A stretch of DNA of 64,000 nucleotides from Agrococcus sp. SGAir0287 (GTDB taxonomy: Bacteria > Actinomycetota > Actinomycetes > Actinomycetales > Microbacteriaceae). Under the pieces are notes generated by a model. That model was not told where the DNA came from. It saw only the letters and a list, made by a program, of their open reading frames with translations, and searched no databases. Location: positions 558,001-622,000 of the forward strand of contig NZ_CP027942.1 of NCBI RefSeq assembly GCF_005484985.1. Reading direction: 5' to 3'. This document shows positions 7,720 to 16,177 of the stretch, in pieces. Every line of letters begins with the position of its first letter. The first letter of the stretch is position 1. The position numbers and the translations under genes are program-made.

Positions 7720-8091
7720 TCAGCCCAGCTGGACCCCGTCGACGTAGCGCCACGCATCCGTCCGCCGGAAGCGCGAGCGCTCGTGCACGACGAAGCGCTC
7801 GCCGTCCTCGACGTACGAGGCGCGGAAGGTCACGACGCCCTCGCGGTCGAACGGCCCGCCGGCCTCGGTCGCCTCGATCTCGAGCCCGATCCAGCGCTCG
7901 TCGCCCGGCTCGATCGACGCCGGCCGCGTCGCGGCGTCCCACGACGCGAGCAGCCAGTCCGTGCGGCGCAGCGCGAAGGCCGCGTAGCGCGAGCGCATGA
8001 GCGCCTCCGCCGTGGGAGCGAGGCGCGCGCCGTCGTGCACCGGGCCGCAGCACTCGGCGTACGGCAGCCCGCTCGAGCAGGGGCAGCGCAC
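7720..8091 (-). CDS. YchJ family protein with SEC-C zinc motif
   Basis: 123 residues. The N-terminus is the SEC-C zinc finger (R-C-P-C-S-S-G-L-P-Y-A-E-C-C-G). A YchJ NTF2-like domain follows, with the family motifs LMRSRYAAFALRRTDWLL and VVTFRASYV, then ERSRFRR near the end. The function is unknown in all organisms; zinc binding is expected. The GTG start lies one base after the ktrA stop codon, so it is probably the third gene of the ktrB-ktrA transcript. Confidence 0.88.
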   Translation of the reverse strand: MRCPCSSGLPYAECCGPVHDGARLAPTAEALMRSRYAAFALRRTDWLLASWDAATRPASIEPGDERWIGLEIEATEAGGPFDREGVVTFRASYVEDGERFVVHERSRFRRTDAWRYVDGVQLG

Positions 8092-8092
8092 G

Positions 8093-8764
8093 TCAGGCGC
8101 CGAGGGCCGCGAAGCGCTCGATGTCGACCTGGTTGCCCGAGACGATGACGAGGTCGTGCGCCGAGACGACGGTGTCGGGCGTCGCGTAGGTGAACGCGCC
8201 GCCCGGGCTCTTCACGCCGACGACCGTGAGGTTGTACTTCGAGCGGATGCGCGACTCCGACAGCGGCACGCCGCGCAGATGCTTCGGCGGGTACATCTTC
8301 ACGATCGCGAAGTCGTCGTCGAACTGGATGTAGTCGAGCATGCGACCGGAGACGAGGTGCGCGACGCGCTCGCCCGCCTCTGCCTCGGGGTAGACGATGT
8401 GGTTCGCGCCGATGCGGCTGAGGATCTTGCCGTGGCTCTGGCTGATGGCCTTCGCCCAGATCTGCGGGATCTTCAGGTCGACGAGGTTCGCCGTGATGAG
8501 CACCGAGGCCTCGATCGACGAGCCGACGGCGACGACGGCGATGGAGAACTCCTGCGCGCCGACCTGCCGCAGCGCGTCGATCGAGCGCGCATCCGCCTGC
8601 ACCGTGTGGGTGAGGCGCTCCGACCACTTCTGCACGAGGGCGATGTCGTCGTCGATCGCGAGCACCTCGCGGTCGAGGCGCGCGAGCTGCCCGGCCGTCG
8701 CCGCGCCGAAGCGGCCGAGGCCGATGACGAGCACGGGGGCGTCGTGCGGGATGCGCTCAACCAA
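8093..8764 (-). CDS. ktrA: Potassium uptake regulatory subunit, TrkA/KtrA type
   Basis: 223 residues: an N-terminal RCK/TrkA-N Rossmann domain (VLVIGLGRFGAATAGQLARL, then EVLAIDDD with the ribose-binding acid) and a C-terminal TrkA-C domain. It is a cytosolic nucleotide-binding gate for the channel-like subunit encoded just upstream. The frame starts with TTG and overlaps the ktrB stop by eight bases, which fits translational coupling. No better ATG or GTG is available before the Rossmann strand. Confidence 0.92.
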   Translation of the reverse strand: MVERIPHDAPVLVIGLGRFGAATAGQLARLDREVLAIDDDIALVQKWSERLTHTVQADARSIDALRQVGAQEFSIAVVAVGSSIEASVLITANLVDLKIPQIWAKAISQSHGKILSRIGANHIVYPEAEAGERVAHLVSGRMLDYIQFDDDFAIVKMYPPKHLRGVPLSESRIRSKYNLTVVGVKSPGGAFTYATPDTVVSAHDLVIVSGNQVDIERFAALGA

Positions 8765-10193
8765 CGATCGGCCTCTCCTCGGGGCGGGTGAACAGCTGCT
8801 GCGTCTGGCTGGCAGCCAGCGCCGCGGCGAGCGTAACGCTACCGATGCGGCCCACGAACATCGTCGCCGCGAGCACGGCCTTCGCAGACCAGGGCAGGTC
8901 GCCGTGGGTGAAGCCCGTCGAGAGGCCGCACGTCGCGAAGGCGCTGATGACGTCGAAGAGCACGTAGTCCAGCGGCTCGTGCGTGATCTGCAGCAGCACG
9001 ATCGTCGACGCCGCCACGATCGTCGCGCCCCACAGCACGACCGAGACCGCCAGGCGCAGCACGTCGGAGGGGATGCGGCGGCCGAACGCCTCCATCGACC
9101 TGCGTCCGCGCGCCTCGGCGATCGCCGCGAGGAACAGGATCATGAGGGTCGTGACCTTGACGCCGCCGGCCGTCGATGCCGAGCCGCCGCCGATGAACAT
9201 GAGCATGTCCGTGACGAGCAGGCTCGAGTTGTTCAGCTGGCCGAGGTCGTAGGTCGCGAACCCGCCGGAGCGCGACATCGTCGACATGAACATCGCCTGC
9301 AGGATCTGCTGGCCGGGATCCTTCGTGCCCCAGCTCGATGCGTTGCCCCACTCGAGCACGAGGTAGGCGAGCGAGCCGAGCACGAAGAGGCCGAGCGAGC
9401 CGAAGATCGTGAGCTTGACGTGCAGCGACCACAGCCGCGGCTGCTTGAGGTTGCGCAGCAGCACGAAGTAGACGGGGAAGCCGAGCGCGCCCATGAAGAC
9501 GCCCACCATGATGACGCCGAGGAACCACGGGTCGCTCGCGTACGGCGTCAGGCCTTCGGTCGTCGGGATGAAGCCCGAGTTCGTGAAGGCCATGAACGCG
9601 TAGTAGACCGACTGGTAGAGCGCGTCCCAGAACGGCACGCCCTGCAGCAGGATGCGCGGCAGCAGCAGCACGATGAGCACGGCCTCGATCGTGAGCACCG
9701 AGATGGCGATGATGCGCAGCAGCCCGCCGACGTCGCCGAGCCGGATCGCCTGCCCCTCCTTCACGACGCCCTTGCGCACGCGGGAGGGATTCGTGTCGCC
9801 TGCGGCCATGAGCCGCTGCTTGAGGCCGAGGCGGCGGGCGACGGTCATGCCCAGCAGAGAGGCGAGGGTCAGCACGCCGATGCCGCCGACCTGCACGCCG
9901 ACGAGCACGAGCGCGTTGCCGAAGGGGCTCCAGTGCGTCGCCATGTCGACGGTCGTCAGGCCCGTGACGCAGATGACGCTCACGGCGGTGAAGAGCGCGT
10001 CGATGAAGGATGCGGGCGGCTCGTCGCCGCGCGTCGCGAGCGGCGTCATGAACAGCAGCGTCCAGATGATGTTGAGGCTCGCGAAGACGGCGATGGCGAA
10101 GCGCGCGGGGTACTGGCTCGCGAACGCCTCGATGCGGTCGCGCAAGCGTGCGAGCACCGGCTCCCCGTCGCGCTGCACGGCGGTCTGCGACAT
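8757..10193 (-). CDS. ktrB: Potassium uptake membrane subunit, TrkH/KtrB type
   Basis: 478 residues from ATG 10193, which has GAGGAG five bases upstream. A longer frame to 10271 lacks support. It has four repeats of a membrane-pore-membrane unit with filter-like glycine segments: VTGLTTVDMATHW, FTNSGFIPTTEG, GGSASTAGGVKVTT and CGLSTGFTHGDLP. That is the SKT superfamily architecture. It forms a K+ (or Na+/K+) uptake system with the following ktrA. A TACGCT at 10233-10228 on the minus strand could be its -10. Confidence 0.93.
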   Translation of the reverse strand: MSQTAVQRDGEPVLARLRDRIEAFASQYPARFAIAVFASLNIIWTLLFMTPLATRGDEPPASFIDALFTAVSVICVTGLTTVDMATHWSPFGNALVLVGVQVGGIGVLTLASLLGMTVARRLGLKQRLMAAGDTNPSRVRKGVVKEGQAIRLGDVGGLLRIIAISVLTIEAVLIVLLLPRILLQGVPFWDALYQSVYYAFMAFTNSGFIPTTEGLTPYASDPWFLGVIMVGVFMGALGFPVYFVLLRNLKQPRLWSLHVKLTIFGSLGLFVLGSLAYLVLEWGNASSWGTKDPGQQILQAMFMSTMSRSGGFATYDLGQLNNSSLLVTDMLMFIGGGSASTAGGVKVTTLMILFLAAIAEARGRRSMEAFGRRIPSDVLRLAVSVVLWGATIVAASTIVLLQITHEPLDYVLFDVISAFATCGLSTGFTHGDLPWSAKAVLAATMFVGRIGSVTLAAALAASQTQQLFTRPEERPIVG

Positions 10194-10336
10194 GTCGCTC
10201 CTCACGCTCGTGCCATCGCGGTGCTCCCTGAGCGTAGCCCCGTCCGAGCGTCCCGCCCTCGACGCGCGCACGCACGGATGTGCACGTCGGCTCGCGCCGT
10301 TGGACGCCGTGCATGCCGCGCTGGCAATATGTCGCC

Positions 10337-10933
10337 ATGGCCGACATCTTCAGCGTGATCGCGGACGCCACGAGGCGCGAGATCCTCGGCGTGCTGCTCG
10401 AGCGCCGCTCGACGTCCGGCGAGGCGAGCGTCAGTGAGATCGTCGAGGCGCTCGGCGTCGCCCAGCCGACGGTCTCGAAGCACCTCAAGACGCTCCGAGA
10501 CGTCGGGCTCGTCGAGGTGCGCGAGGAGGGGCAGCACCGCTACTACCGCATCGACACCGCGCCGCTCGACGAGGTCGACGACTGGCTCATGCCCTTCGTC
10601 TTCGCCGGCGACGACCAGGCGCCCGAGGGCGGCCTCGGCGCTGCGGCCTTCGCCGCCTGGGCGGGCGCGAACGTGTCGTTCCGATCGGCCGCCGACCAGG
10701 CGCGCGCCGCGGCGGAGCAGGCGCTCGAGCGCGCGAACCAGCTCGTCGAGCATCCGGCCCCGATGGGCGAGTCGCTCGGTCGCCGCGTCGCCGACGCCGC
10801 GCACGAGGCGCGGCAGCGCGCCGCCGAGCTGCAGTCGTGGCTCGACGAGCTGCAGGCGCGCCTCGACGAGCGTCGTGGCGGGGCGTCGCGCGCGATCGAG
10901 TCGGCGCGCGATCGGCTGCGGCGCAAGGACTGA
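10337..10933 (+). CDS. ArsR-type helix-turn-helix regulator with long helical C-terminus
   Basis: 198 residues. Residues 1-75 are an ArsR winged helix: IFSVIADATRREILGVLLE, then the recognition helix in ALGVAQPTVSKHLKTLRDVGLV, then the wing EEGQHRYYRID. There is no cysteine metal site. The C-terminal 110 residues are alanine- and glutamate-rich (RAAAEQALERANQLVE) and probably coiled coil. An in-frame ATG at 10313 is possible, but homology begins at MADIFSVIADATRR. A CAATAT hexamer ends six bases upstream. The target is unknown. Confidence 0.8.
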   Translation: MADIFSVIADATRREILGVLLERRSTSGEASVSEIVEALGVAQPTVSKHLKTLRDVGLVEVREEGQHRYYRIDTAPLDEVDDWLMPFVFAGDDQAPEGGLGAAAFAAWAGANVSFRSAADQARAAAEQALERANQLVEHPAPMGESLGRRVADAAHEARQRAAELQSWLDELQARLDERRGGASRAIESARDRLRRKD

Positions 10934-11060
10934 CCACCCGCGTCCGGGCCGCAGCCGCGCCGCGCGGCGCGTGCGCGACGTGCGATACGCTGGTCGGCAG
11001 TGTTCTCCGGCGCGCCCCGCGGTCGGCAGAGACGTCACGACATCGGAAAGCGAGGATCGA

Positions 11061-11159
11061 ATGGGTTCGGTCGTCAAGAAGCGCCGCAAGCGCATGGCCA
11101 AGAAGAAGCACCGCAAGCTGCTGCGCAAGACGCGTCACCAGCGTCGCAACCGCAAGTAG
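11061..11159 (+). CDS. Ribosomal protein bS22 (AURKAIP1/COX24 domain)
   Basis: Only 32 residues, extremely basic: MGSVVKKRRKRMAKKKHRKL, then LRKTRHQRRNRK. This is the short actinobacterial protein seen bound to the 30S subunit in mycobacterial ribosomes (Rv0500B in M. tuberculosis), too short for most gene callers. A TACGCT -10 at 10986-10991 would give a leader of about 65 bases. The next stem-loop (11175-11202) closes the unit. Confidence 0.9.
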   Translation: MGSVVKKRRKRMAKKKHRKLLRKTRHQRRNRK

Positions 11160-11174
11160 GCGACTGCTTCGACC

Positions 11175-11202
11175 AGCGCTCGACACCTCGGTGTCGGGCG
11201 CT
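11175..11202 (+). terminator. Stem-loop terminator after bS22
   Basis: AGCGCTCGACAC, loop CTCG, GTGTCGGGCGCT: 12 pairs with one G-T, followed by TCGTCGTT. It lies 15 bases after the stop codon. Confidence 0.65.
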
Positions 11203-11232
11203 TCGTCGTTCCTGGCGGCCTAGCCTGGAGGC

Positions 11233-11484
11233 ATGGTCGAGGTCACGTTCGTCGCGAAGCCCGGCTGCCACCTGTGCGACGTCGCACGACCGATCGTCGA
11301 GGGCGTGGTCGGCGAGTTCCCGGGCGACGTCACGCTCGTCGAGCTCGACATGACGCAGGACGCCGCGCTCGCCGAGCGCTGGAGCGAGGACGTGCCCGTC
11401 GTGCTCGTCGACGGGCGGCCGCATGCGTCGTGGCGCGTCGACGCCGCGCGCCTGCGCGACCGCATCGCGCGCGCCCTCGCCTGA
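11233..11484 (+). CDS. Glutaredoxin-like thiol-disulfide protein
   Basis: 83 residues. It has a thioredoxin fold with the redox motif C-H-L-C at residues 11-14 (FVAKPGCHLCDVA) and the cis-proline segment DVPVVLVDG. It belongs to the short DUF836/glutaredoxin-like group, close to Rv0508 of M. tuberculosis. The TAGCCT hexamer ends six bases before the ATG, so translation is probably leaderless. Confidence 0.85.
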   Translation: MVEVTFVAKPGCHLCDVARPIVEGVVGEFPGDVTLVELDMTQDAALAERWSEDVPVVLVDGRPHASWRVDAARLRDRIARALA

Positions 11485-11578
11485 GCCGCGGTCGGATGTG
11501 CGCGCATCCGAGGGCTCGTGGCGATGCGCGCCCGCGCGGGGCGGGATCCGCGCACGTCTCACCGTGCGCGCGCGACGC

Positions 11579-12058
11579 CTACGAGACCGGCTTGAAGAAC
11601 CCGATGGCGCCCCACGGCCGGTGCACCTCGCCGCGGCCGGCCTTCGTGCCGCCGAGGATCATGTGGACGATCGTCGCGACGCCCATGATCGTCACGATGG
11701 CGAACCACGGCAGGAGCCAGCGGGGGTCGGTCGTGACGCCCGCGGCGGCCGCGACGAGCAGCGCCCCGGCGCTGAGCAGGAGCCCGCCCACCGTCACCGT
11801 CGCGAAGGTCAGCTGCCAGTTCGCAGCCTGCCGCGACACCTCGGCGGCGAGCCCGCCGCCCCGCCGCAGCCGCACGTGCGTCACGACCGGCGCGACCCAC
11901 GACACGATCTGCGACACGACCGGCACGGGCACGAGGTAGAGGAAGCCGATCCACCACGCCATCGCACCCGTCACGGGGGCCGGGTGGAACTGCGGCTCCG
12001 GGCCGCCGACGGCGCCCGGGGCGACCTCGTAGCGGCCGTGCTGCTCGGGCGTCGTCAT
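11579..12058 (-). CDS. DUF4870 family membrane protein
   Basis: 159 residues. A polar N-terminus is followed by hydrophobic helices around residues 33-55, 85-110 and 118-138. The order and loops (AMAWWIGFLYLVPVPVVSQIV, then RQAANWQLTF) match DUF4870, whose function is unknown. The ATG at 12058 has GGAGGAG nine bases upstream. It starts 23 bases after aspS on the same strand and is probably cotranscribed. Confidence 0.75.
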   Translation of the reverse strand: MTTPEQHGRYEVAPGAVGGPEPQFHPAPVTGAMAWWIGFLYLVPVPVVSQIVSWVAPVVTHVRLRRGGGLAAEVSRQAANWQLTFATVTVGGLLLSAGALLVAAAAGVTTDPRWLLPWFAIVTIMGVATIVHMILGGTKAGRGEVHRPWGAIGFFKPVS

Positions 12059-12081
12059 GGCGTGGCTCCTCCCGGATCCGC

Positions 12082-13383
12082 TCAGGGCTCGAGGCGCGTG
12101 GGGCCGCGGAACAGGTAGGTCGTCTCGCGGATGGACGGCAGGCCGAGCATCAGCATCACGACGCGGGCGAGGCCCATGCCGAAGCCGCCGTGCGGGGGCA
12201 CGCCGTATCGGAAGAAGTCGAGGTAGCTCGTGAGCTCCTCCGGGTCCATGCCCTTCGAGCGCGCCTGCGCCTCGAGCACCTCGACGCGGTGCTCGCGCTG
12301 CGCGCCCGTGGCGATCTCGACGCCCTTGTAGAGCAGGTCGTACGAACGGGTCAGGCCCTCGCCGTGCCGCATGTGGTAGAACGGCCGCACCGTGTCGGGG
12401 TAGTCGGTGACGAACACGAAGTCGTGCCCCATCGTCTCGGCGACGTGGGCGCTCACCTGGCGCTCGGCCTCGGGGTCGAGGTCGCCGTCGGCGCGCTCGA
12501 TCGTGTGGCCGCGCGCCTCGACGATCGCCTTCGCCTCCGCATGGCTGATGCGCGGGAAGGGCAGCGTCGGCACCTGCAGGTCGATGCCGAACGCCTCGCG
12601 CACGCGGTCGCCGTAGCGTTCGACGACGGCGGCGATCGCGTCGGTCAGCAGCGCCTCGTGGTGCGCCATGACGTCCTCGTGGGAGTCGATCCACGACAGC
12701 TCCGCGTCGACCGACGTGAACTCCGTCGCGTGCCGCGACGTGAACGACGGGTCGGCGCGGAAGGCCGGCGCGATCTCGAAGATCCTCCCGAAGCCGGCGC
12801 CCTGCGCCATCTGCTTGAAGAACTGCGGCGACTGCGCGAGGTAGGCGGTCGTCTCGAAGTACGGCACCTCGAAGAGCTCGGCGCGCGACTCCGACGCCGA
12901 CGCCATGAGCTTCGGGGTGTGGATCTCGATGAAGCCCTCGTCGATCCAGCGCGTGCGGAAGGCGTGCTCGATGGCGGTCTGCACGCGGAAGATGAGCTGC
13001 GCCTCGGGGCGGCGCAGGTCGAGCATGCGGTGGTCGAGGCGCTTGTCGATGCCGGTGTCGGCGTCGATGGGGGAGTCGAGCGCGACGGTCTCGACGACGA
13101 GCGAGCCGACCTTGACCTCGAGGCCGCCGAGCTTCACGCGCTCGTCGTGCTTCAGCTCGCCCTCGACGGTGACGAAGGAGCCGTGCATGAGCGCCGAGAT
13201 CGTGGCCGCGGTCTCGGCGGTGTCGTCGTTCACCGGGTTCACGAGCTGGGCGGAGCCCGACTCGTCGCGCAGGATGACGAACTGCACGCGCTTCTGATCG
13301 CGGACGGTCTCGACCCATCCCTGGACCGTGACGGGTCCGGCGTCGTGGGCGGCGAGGTCGGCGATGAGGGTACGTGCAGTCAC
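12082..13383 (-). CDS. aspS: Aspartyl-tRNA synthetase, short archaeal-type (probably aspartate--tRNA(Asp/Asn))
   Basis: 433 residues. An N-terminal OB-fold anticodon-binding domain (VTVQGWVETVRD) is joined directly to the class II core, with motif 2 (EIAPAFRADPSFTSRH) and motif 3 (PPHGGFGMGLARVVMLML). The bacterial AspRS is about 590 residues with a GAD insert domain, which is missing here; this is the archaeal/eukaryotic form. Such enzymes in this family are usually annotated as acting on both tRNA-Asp and tRNA-Asn, needing GatCAB. I cannot decide discrimination from the sequence. The GTG start has TAGGCT six bases upstream. Confidence 0.92.
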   Translation of the reverse strand: MTARTLIADLAAHDAGPVTVQGWVETVRDQKRVQFVILRDESGSAQLVNPVNDDTAETAATISALMHGSFVTVEGELKHDERVKLGGLEVKVGSLVVETVALDSPIDADTGIDKRLDHRMLDLRRPEAQLIFRVQTAIEHAFRTRWIDEGFIEIHTPKLMASASESRAELFEVPYFETTAYLAQSPQFFKQMAQGAGFGRIFEIAPAFRADPSFTSRHATEFTSVDAELSWIDSHEDVMAHHEALLTDAIAAVVERYGDRVREAFGIDLQVPTLPFPRISHAEAKAIVEARGHTIERADGDLDPEAERQVSAHVAETMGHDFVFVTDYPDTVRPFYHMRHGEGLTRSYDLLYKGVEIATGAQREHRVEVLEAQARSKGMDPEELTSYLDFFRYGVPPHGGFGMGLARVVMLMLGLPSIRETTYLFRGPTRLEP

Positions 13384-13470
13384 CCGCCTAGCCTACGGCG
13401 CGGCGACGGGACGGCTGCGCCCCGTGTCCAGCCCCTCGCGCACGCCCGAGCCGAGCCGCATGCTGACGAC

Positions 13471-13779
13471 GTGACCGATGCGGATGCCGTCGACGCCGAG
13501 CGCTGGCTCGTGATCGACGGACGCCGGTGGCGGCGCACGGATCCGTCGCTGCCCGCGGACGTGCAGCAGGCGTTGCGCTCGCACCTCGGTCGTGCGCGCT
13601 CGGCGGTGCGCTCGGGCAGGAGGGCGGGCGACGAGGCCGCGATCGCCGCCGCCCGCCGCCGCGTCGACGTCGCGAAGCACGGCCTCGGCGAGCGCGGGCC
13701 GCGCTGGTGGGAGGAGCCGGAGCGCGAGCGCCTCGCCCGTGCGCGGGAGGCGTTGCGCGAGCTCGACCGGCTCGGATGA
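13471..13779 (+). CDS. Small charged conserved protein ('biopolymer transporter Tol'-like)
   Basis: 102 residues from the GTG at 13471. The domain WLVIDGRRWRRTDPSLP, followed by basic helices (LRSHLGRARSAVRSG, then VAKHGLGERGPRWWE), recalls small actinobacterial proteins misnamed biopolymer transporter Tol. There is no membrane segment or export signal, so a Tol role is not supported. It is divergent from aspS. The function is unknown. Confidence 0.6.
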   Translation: MTDADAVDAERWLVIDGRRWRRTDPSLPADVQQALRSHLGRARSAVRSGRRAGDEAAIAAARRRVDVAKHGLGERGPRWWEEPERERLARAREALRELDRLG

Positions 13780-13780
13780 G

Positions 13781-14107
13781 TCAGCGTCGGCGCGTCGCGC
13801 GCCATCGGGCCGCGCCGTCGTCGACGGGCAGGGTCGGCAGCAGCATGGCGACGTCGTCGCCGTGCTTCGCGACGAGGTAGGGGCCGGCGTCGATGAGCGC
13901 GCGACGCGGGTCGCCCGTCGCCACGTGCTCGGCGTCGTTCCACACGATCACCCACGCGTCGCCGACGTCGAGCACGCCGTCGATGCCGCGCTCGCCCGCG
14001 AAGATCGCGTATCGCGCGCCCGACTGCGCCTCGAGCGCATCCAGCAGCAGCCGCACGGTCGCGAGGGCGTCCTCGCGCGAGCGGCCGGTGGATCCCGCGT
14101 CGGCCAC
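13781..14107 (-). CDS. YrhB/Imm35-like small protein
   Basis: 108 residues from GTG 14107. The pattern AWVIVWNDAEHVATGDPR, then AGPYLVAKHGDDVAML, fits the YrhB/immunity protein 35 fold, where an aromatic strand is followed by a GPxxV-(K/D)-x-x-G turn. No polymorphic toxin is adjacent, so a protective role is not demonstrated. It starts five bases after the stop codon of the flavoprotein gene upstream on the same strand. Confidence 0.45.
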   Translation of the reverse strand: MADAGSTGRSREDALATVRLLLDALEAQSGARYAIFAGERGIDGVLDVGDAWVIVWNDAEHVATGDPRRALIDAGPYLVAKHGDDVAMLLPTLPVDDGAARWRATRRR

Positions 14108-14112
14108 GGTCG

Positions 14113-14550
14113 TCAGCGTACGCGGTTGCTCGCCACGATCTGCCCGCCGCCGACGGCGATGAACTTCGTGGGCGCGATCGTGATGACGACGCGCTCGTCG
14201 GCGTCGTCGACGGGGTAGTCCATGCCGTACCGGTGCTGGAGTCGCTTGTAGAAGGAGGCATCCGCGTCGTCGTCGGCGACGTCGACGACGCGACCGCGCA
14301 CCTCGAGGGCGCGCAGCGGCGACGCGGGGTCGTGGATGGAGAACGACACGCGCCCCTCGTGCTCGAGGTTGCGCAGCTTCTGCCGCGAGCGCGTATGCGT
14401 GATGCGCAGCGCACGGCCGTCCCAGTCGAACCACATGACGCTCGACTGCGGCGCTCCATCGGGGCGCACGGTGGCCATGTGGGCGTAGTGCGCGTCGACG
14501 AGGAGATCCTCGTGGCTGGCGGGCAGGGACGGGTTGAGCGGGGCTCCCAT
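14113..14550 (-). CDS. PPOX-class (pyridoxamine 5'-phosphate oxidase-like) flavin/F420-binding protein
   Basis: 145 residues, a split beta-barrel of the PPOX class: HYAHMATVRPDGAPQSSVMW at the N-terminus, GRALRITHTRSRQKLRNLE in the cofactor-binding strands, then FYKRLQHRYGM. Actinobacterial members mostly bind F420 and reduce small molecules. The substrate is unknown. The start is ATG 14550; the upstream gap is filled with repeats. Confidence 0.8.
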   Translation of the reverse strand: MGAPLNPSLPASHEDLLVDAHYAHMATVRPDGAPQSSVMWFDWDGRALRITHTRSRQKLRNLEHEGRVSFSIHDPASPLRALEVRGRVVDVADDDADASFYKRLQHRYGMDYPVDDADERVVITIAPTKFIAVGGGQIVASNRVR

Positions 14551-14595
14551 GCGACCAGGGTGGCACGCGTCGGCCTGGTCGGGGCGGCGCCCCTG

Positions 14596-14904
14596 CAGCT
14601 GGTCGAGGAGCGCGCGAGCGCAGCGAGCACGCGTCACGAGACCCGAGCCATCGCGAGCACGCCGAGGACCGGGCGATCGCGGAGACGCCGAGCCGTGGCA
14701 CCGCCGCCTCCGATCGTCCCGACGCTCGACGTCGTGGCTCTGACACGAGTCTCGTGACGGCTGCGCCCTGCGGGCGCGGCCTCCTCGACCAGCTGGTGGG
14801 GAAGGTGTTCTCACTCAGTCGCGGCGTCTTCCATCAGCTGGTCGAGGAGCGCGCGAGCGCAGCGAGCACGCGTCACGAGACCCGAGCCATCGCGAGCACG
14901 CCGA
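14596..14904. repeat. Family A repeat: two identical 70-base copies flanking an inverted relative
   Basis: Bases 14596-14665 and 14835-14904 are identical over 70 bases. Each begins CAGCTGGTCGAGGAGCGCGC and continues through a GAGCGCAGCGAGC dyad to CACGAGACC. Between them, 14750-14798 carries the inverted variant (GTCTCGTGACGGCTGCGCCC, ending CTCCTCGACCAGCTGG). The same family occurs at 57.9-58.5 kb. The region is the 400-base gap between the PPOX gene and the GIY-YIG gene and has no other feature except the TACCGT -10 element near its right end. Confidence 0.88.
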
Positions 14905-14950
14905 CCTGCGCCGACCGACGCACGTCGGAGGTCGCGCCTACCGTCGCAGC

Positions 14951-15493
14951 ATGACCGCATCGGCGTGCCTCGTGCCGGGCTGCGCCGAGGCGGCGCGGCC
15001 CGGGTCGCTCGTGCCGCTGTGCGAGCATCACCTCGCGCTCGCGGCCGAGAGCGGCGTCGTCGAGGACGTGCTGCCCCATCCGTGCCCCGTCTGCGGCGCT
15101 CGCATCGGCATCCGGATGCCGACCGGGGTCGTCTGCGCCACCTGCGAGTGGCGCGTGGGCGAGCTGCCCGACGTCGACCTCGTGCCGCCGCGCGTCGACG
15201 TCGTCTACTACCTGCGCTTCGAGGATCGGGTGAAGGTGGGCACGACGTCGAACCTCCGGCAGCGGCTCGGTGCGATCTGGCACGAGGAGCTCGTCGCGCT
15301 CGAGCGCGGCGATCGCACGCTCGAGCAGCGCAGGCACGCCGAGCTCTCCGACGCGCGGATCGGGCGCACGGAGTGGTTCCGCATCACCGACGAGGTGGCC
15401 GCGCACCTCCGCGTCGTCGGCGAGGGTCGGGATCCGTGGACGCTGCACGCCAGGTGGCGCAGCGAGGCGCTCGCCCTGCGCGGGCTGGCGTGA
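14951..15493 (+). CDS. GIY-YIG family protein with N-terminal zinc-ribbon cysteines
   Basis: 180 residues. The N-terminal third has paired cysteines and histidines: C-L-V-P-G-C, then C-E-H-H, then C-P-V-C and C-A-T-C, giving one or two zinc knuckles. The rest is a T5orf172/MUG113-like GIY-YIG domain: VVYYLRFEDRVKVGTTSNLR, with R-x-x-x-I-W-H-E and EQRRHAELSDARIGRTEWF. The canonical GIY is YYL and YIG is KVG. It may cut or only bind DNA. TACCGT six bases upstream suggests a leaderless start. Confidence 0.7.
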   Translation: MTASACLVPGCAEAARPGSLVPLCEHHLALAAESGVVEDVLPHPCPVCGARIGIRMPTGVVCATCEWRVGELPDVDLVPPRVDVVYYLRFEDRVKVGTTSNLRQRLGAIWHEELVALERGDRTLEQRRHAELSDARIGRTEWFRITDEVAAHLRVVGEGRDPWTLHARWRSEALALRGLA

Positions 15494-15542
15494 GGGACGG
15501 CTCCGGTCGGGAGGCATAGGCGCGCTCGCTACCATGACGGCC

Positions 15543-16177
15543 ATGTCCGCTCGCCTGCATCTCGTGCGTCACGGCGAGGTCGACAATCCCGAGCGCATCC
15601 TCTACGGACGCCTCCCGGGCTACCCGCTCACCGAGCGAGGACGCCGCATGGCGGCGATGGCGGCCGAGAGCGTCGACCGCCGCGTCGCACGCGTCTACGC
15701 GAGCCCGTTGGTGCGCGCGCAGGAGTCCGCCGAGCCGTGGGCGCAGCGCGCCGGGCTCGAGGTGCGCACCGAGCACCGCATCATCGAGCCGACGAACGCG
15801 TTCGAGGGTCGCTCGCTCGCCGCGATCCGCGCCCTGCGCGACCCGAGGATGCTGCGGCTCGTCTGGAACCCGTTCCTGCCGACGTGGGGCGAGCCGTACC
15901 GGGCGATCGCCGCGCGCGTCGAGGCCGCGATGACGGATGCGCTCGACGAGCTCGCGGAGTCGGGCGACGAGGGCGACGTCGTCATGGTGAGCCACCAGGC
16001 GCCCATCTGGATCACGCACCGTCATCTCGCCGGGCAGCGGCTCTGGCACGATCCGCGCGCGCGGCGATGCGCGCTCTCCTCCATCACGACGTTCGAGCGT
16101 CGCGGCGACCGCCTCGTGGAGGTCGGCTACGCCGATCCCGCGGCGTCCGTCGACGCCATCGACCTGGGAGCCGTGTG

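Noticed and set aside
13471..13779. A Tol-type transport protein
   Set aside because: The usual database name for such proteins does not fit: there is no membrane helix and no Tol/ExbD motif.
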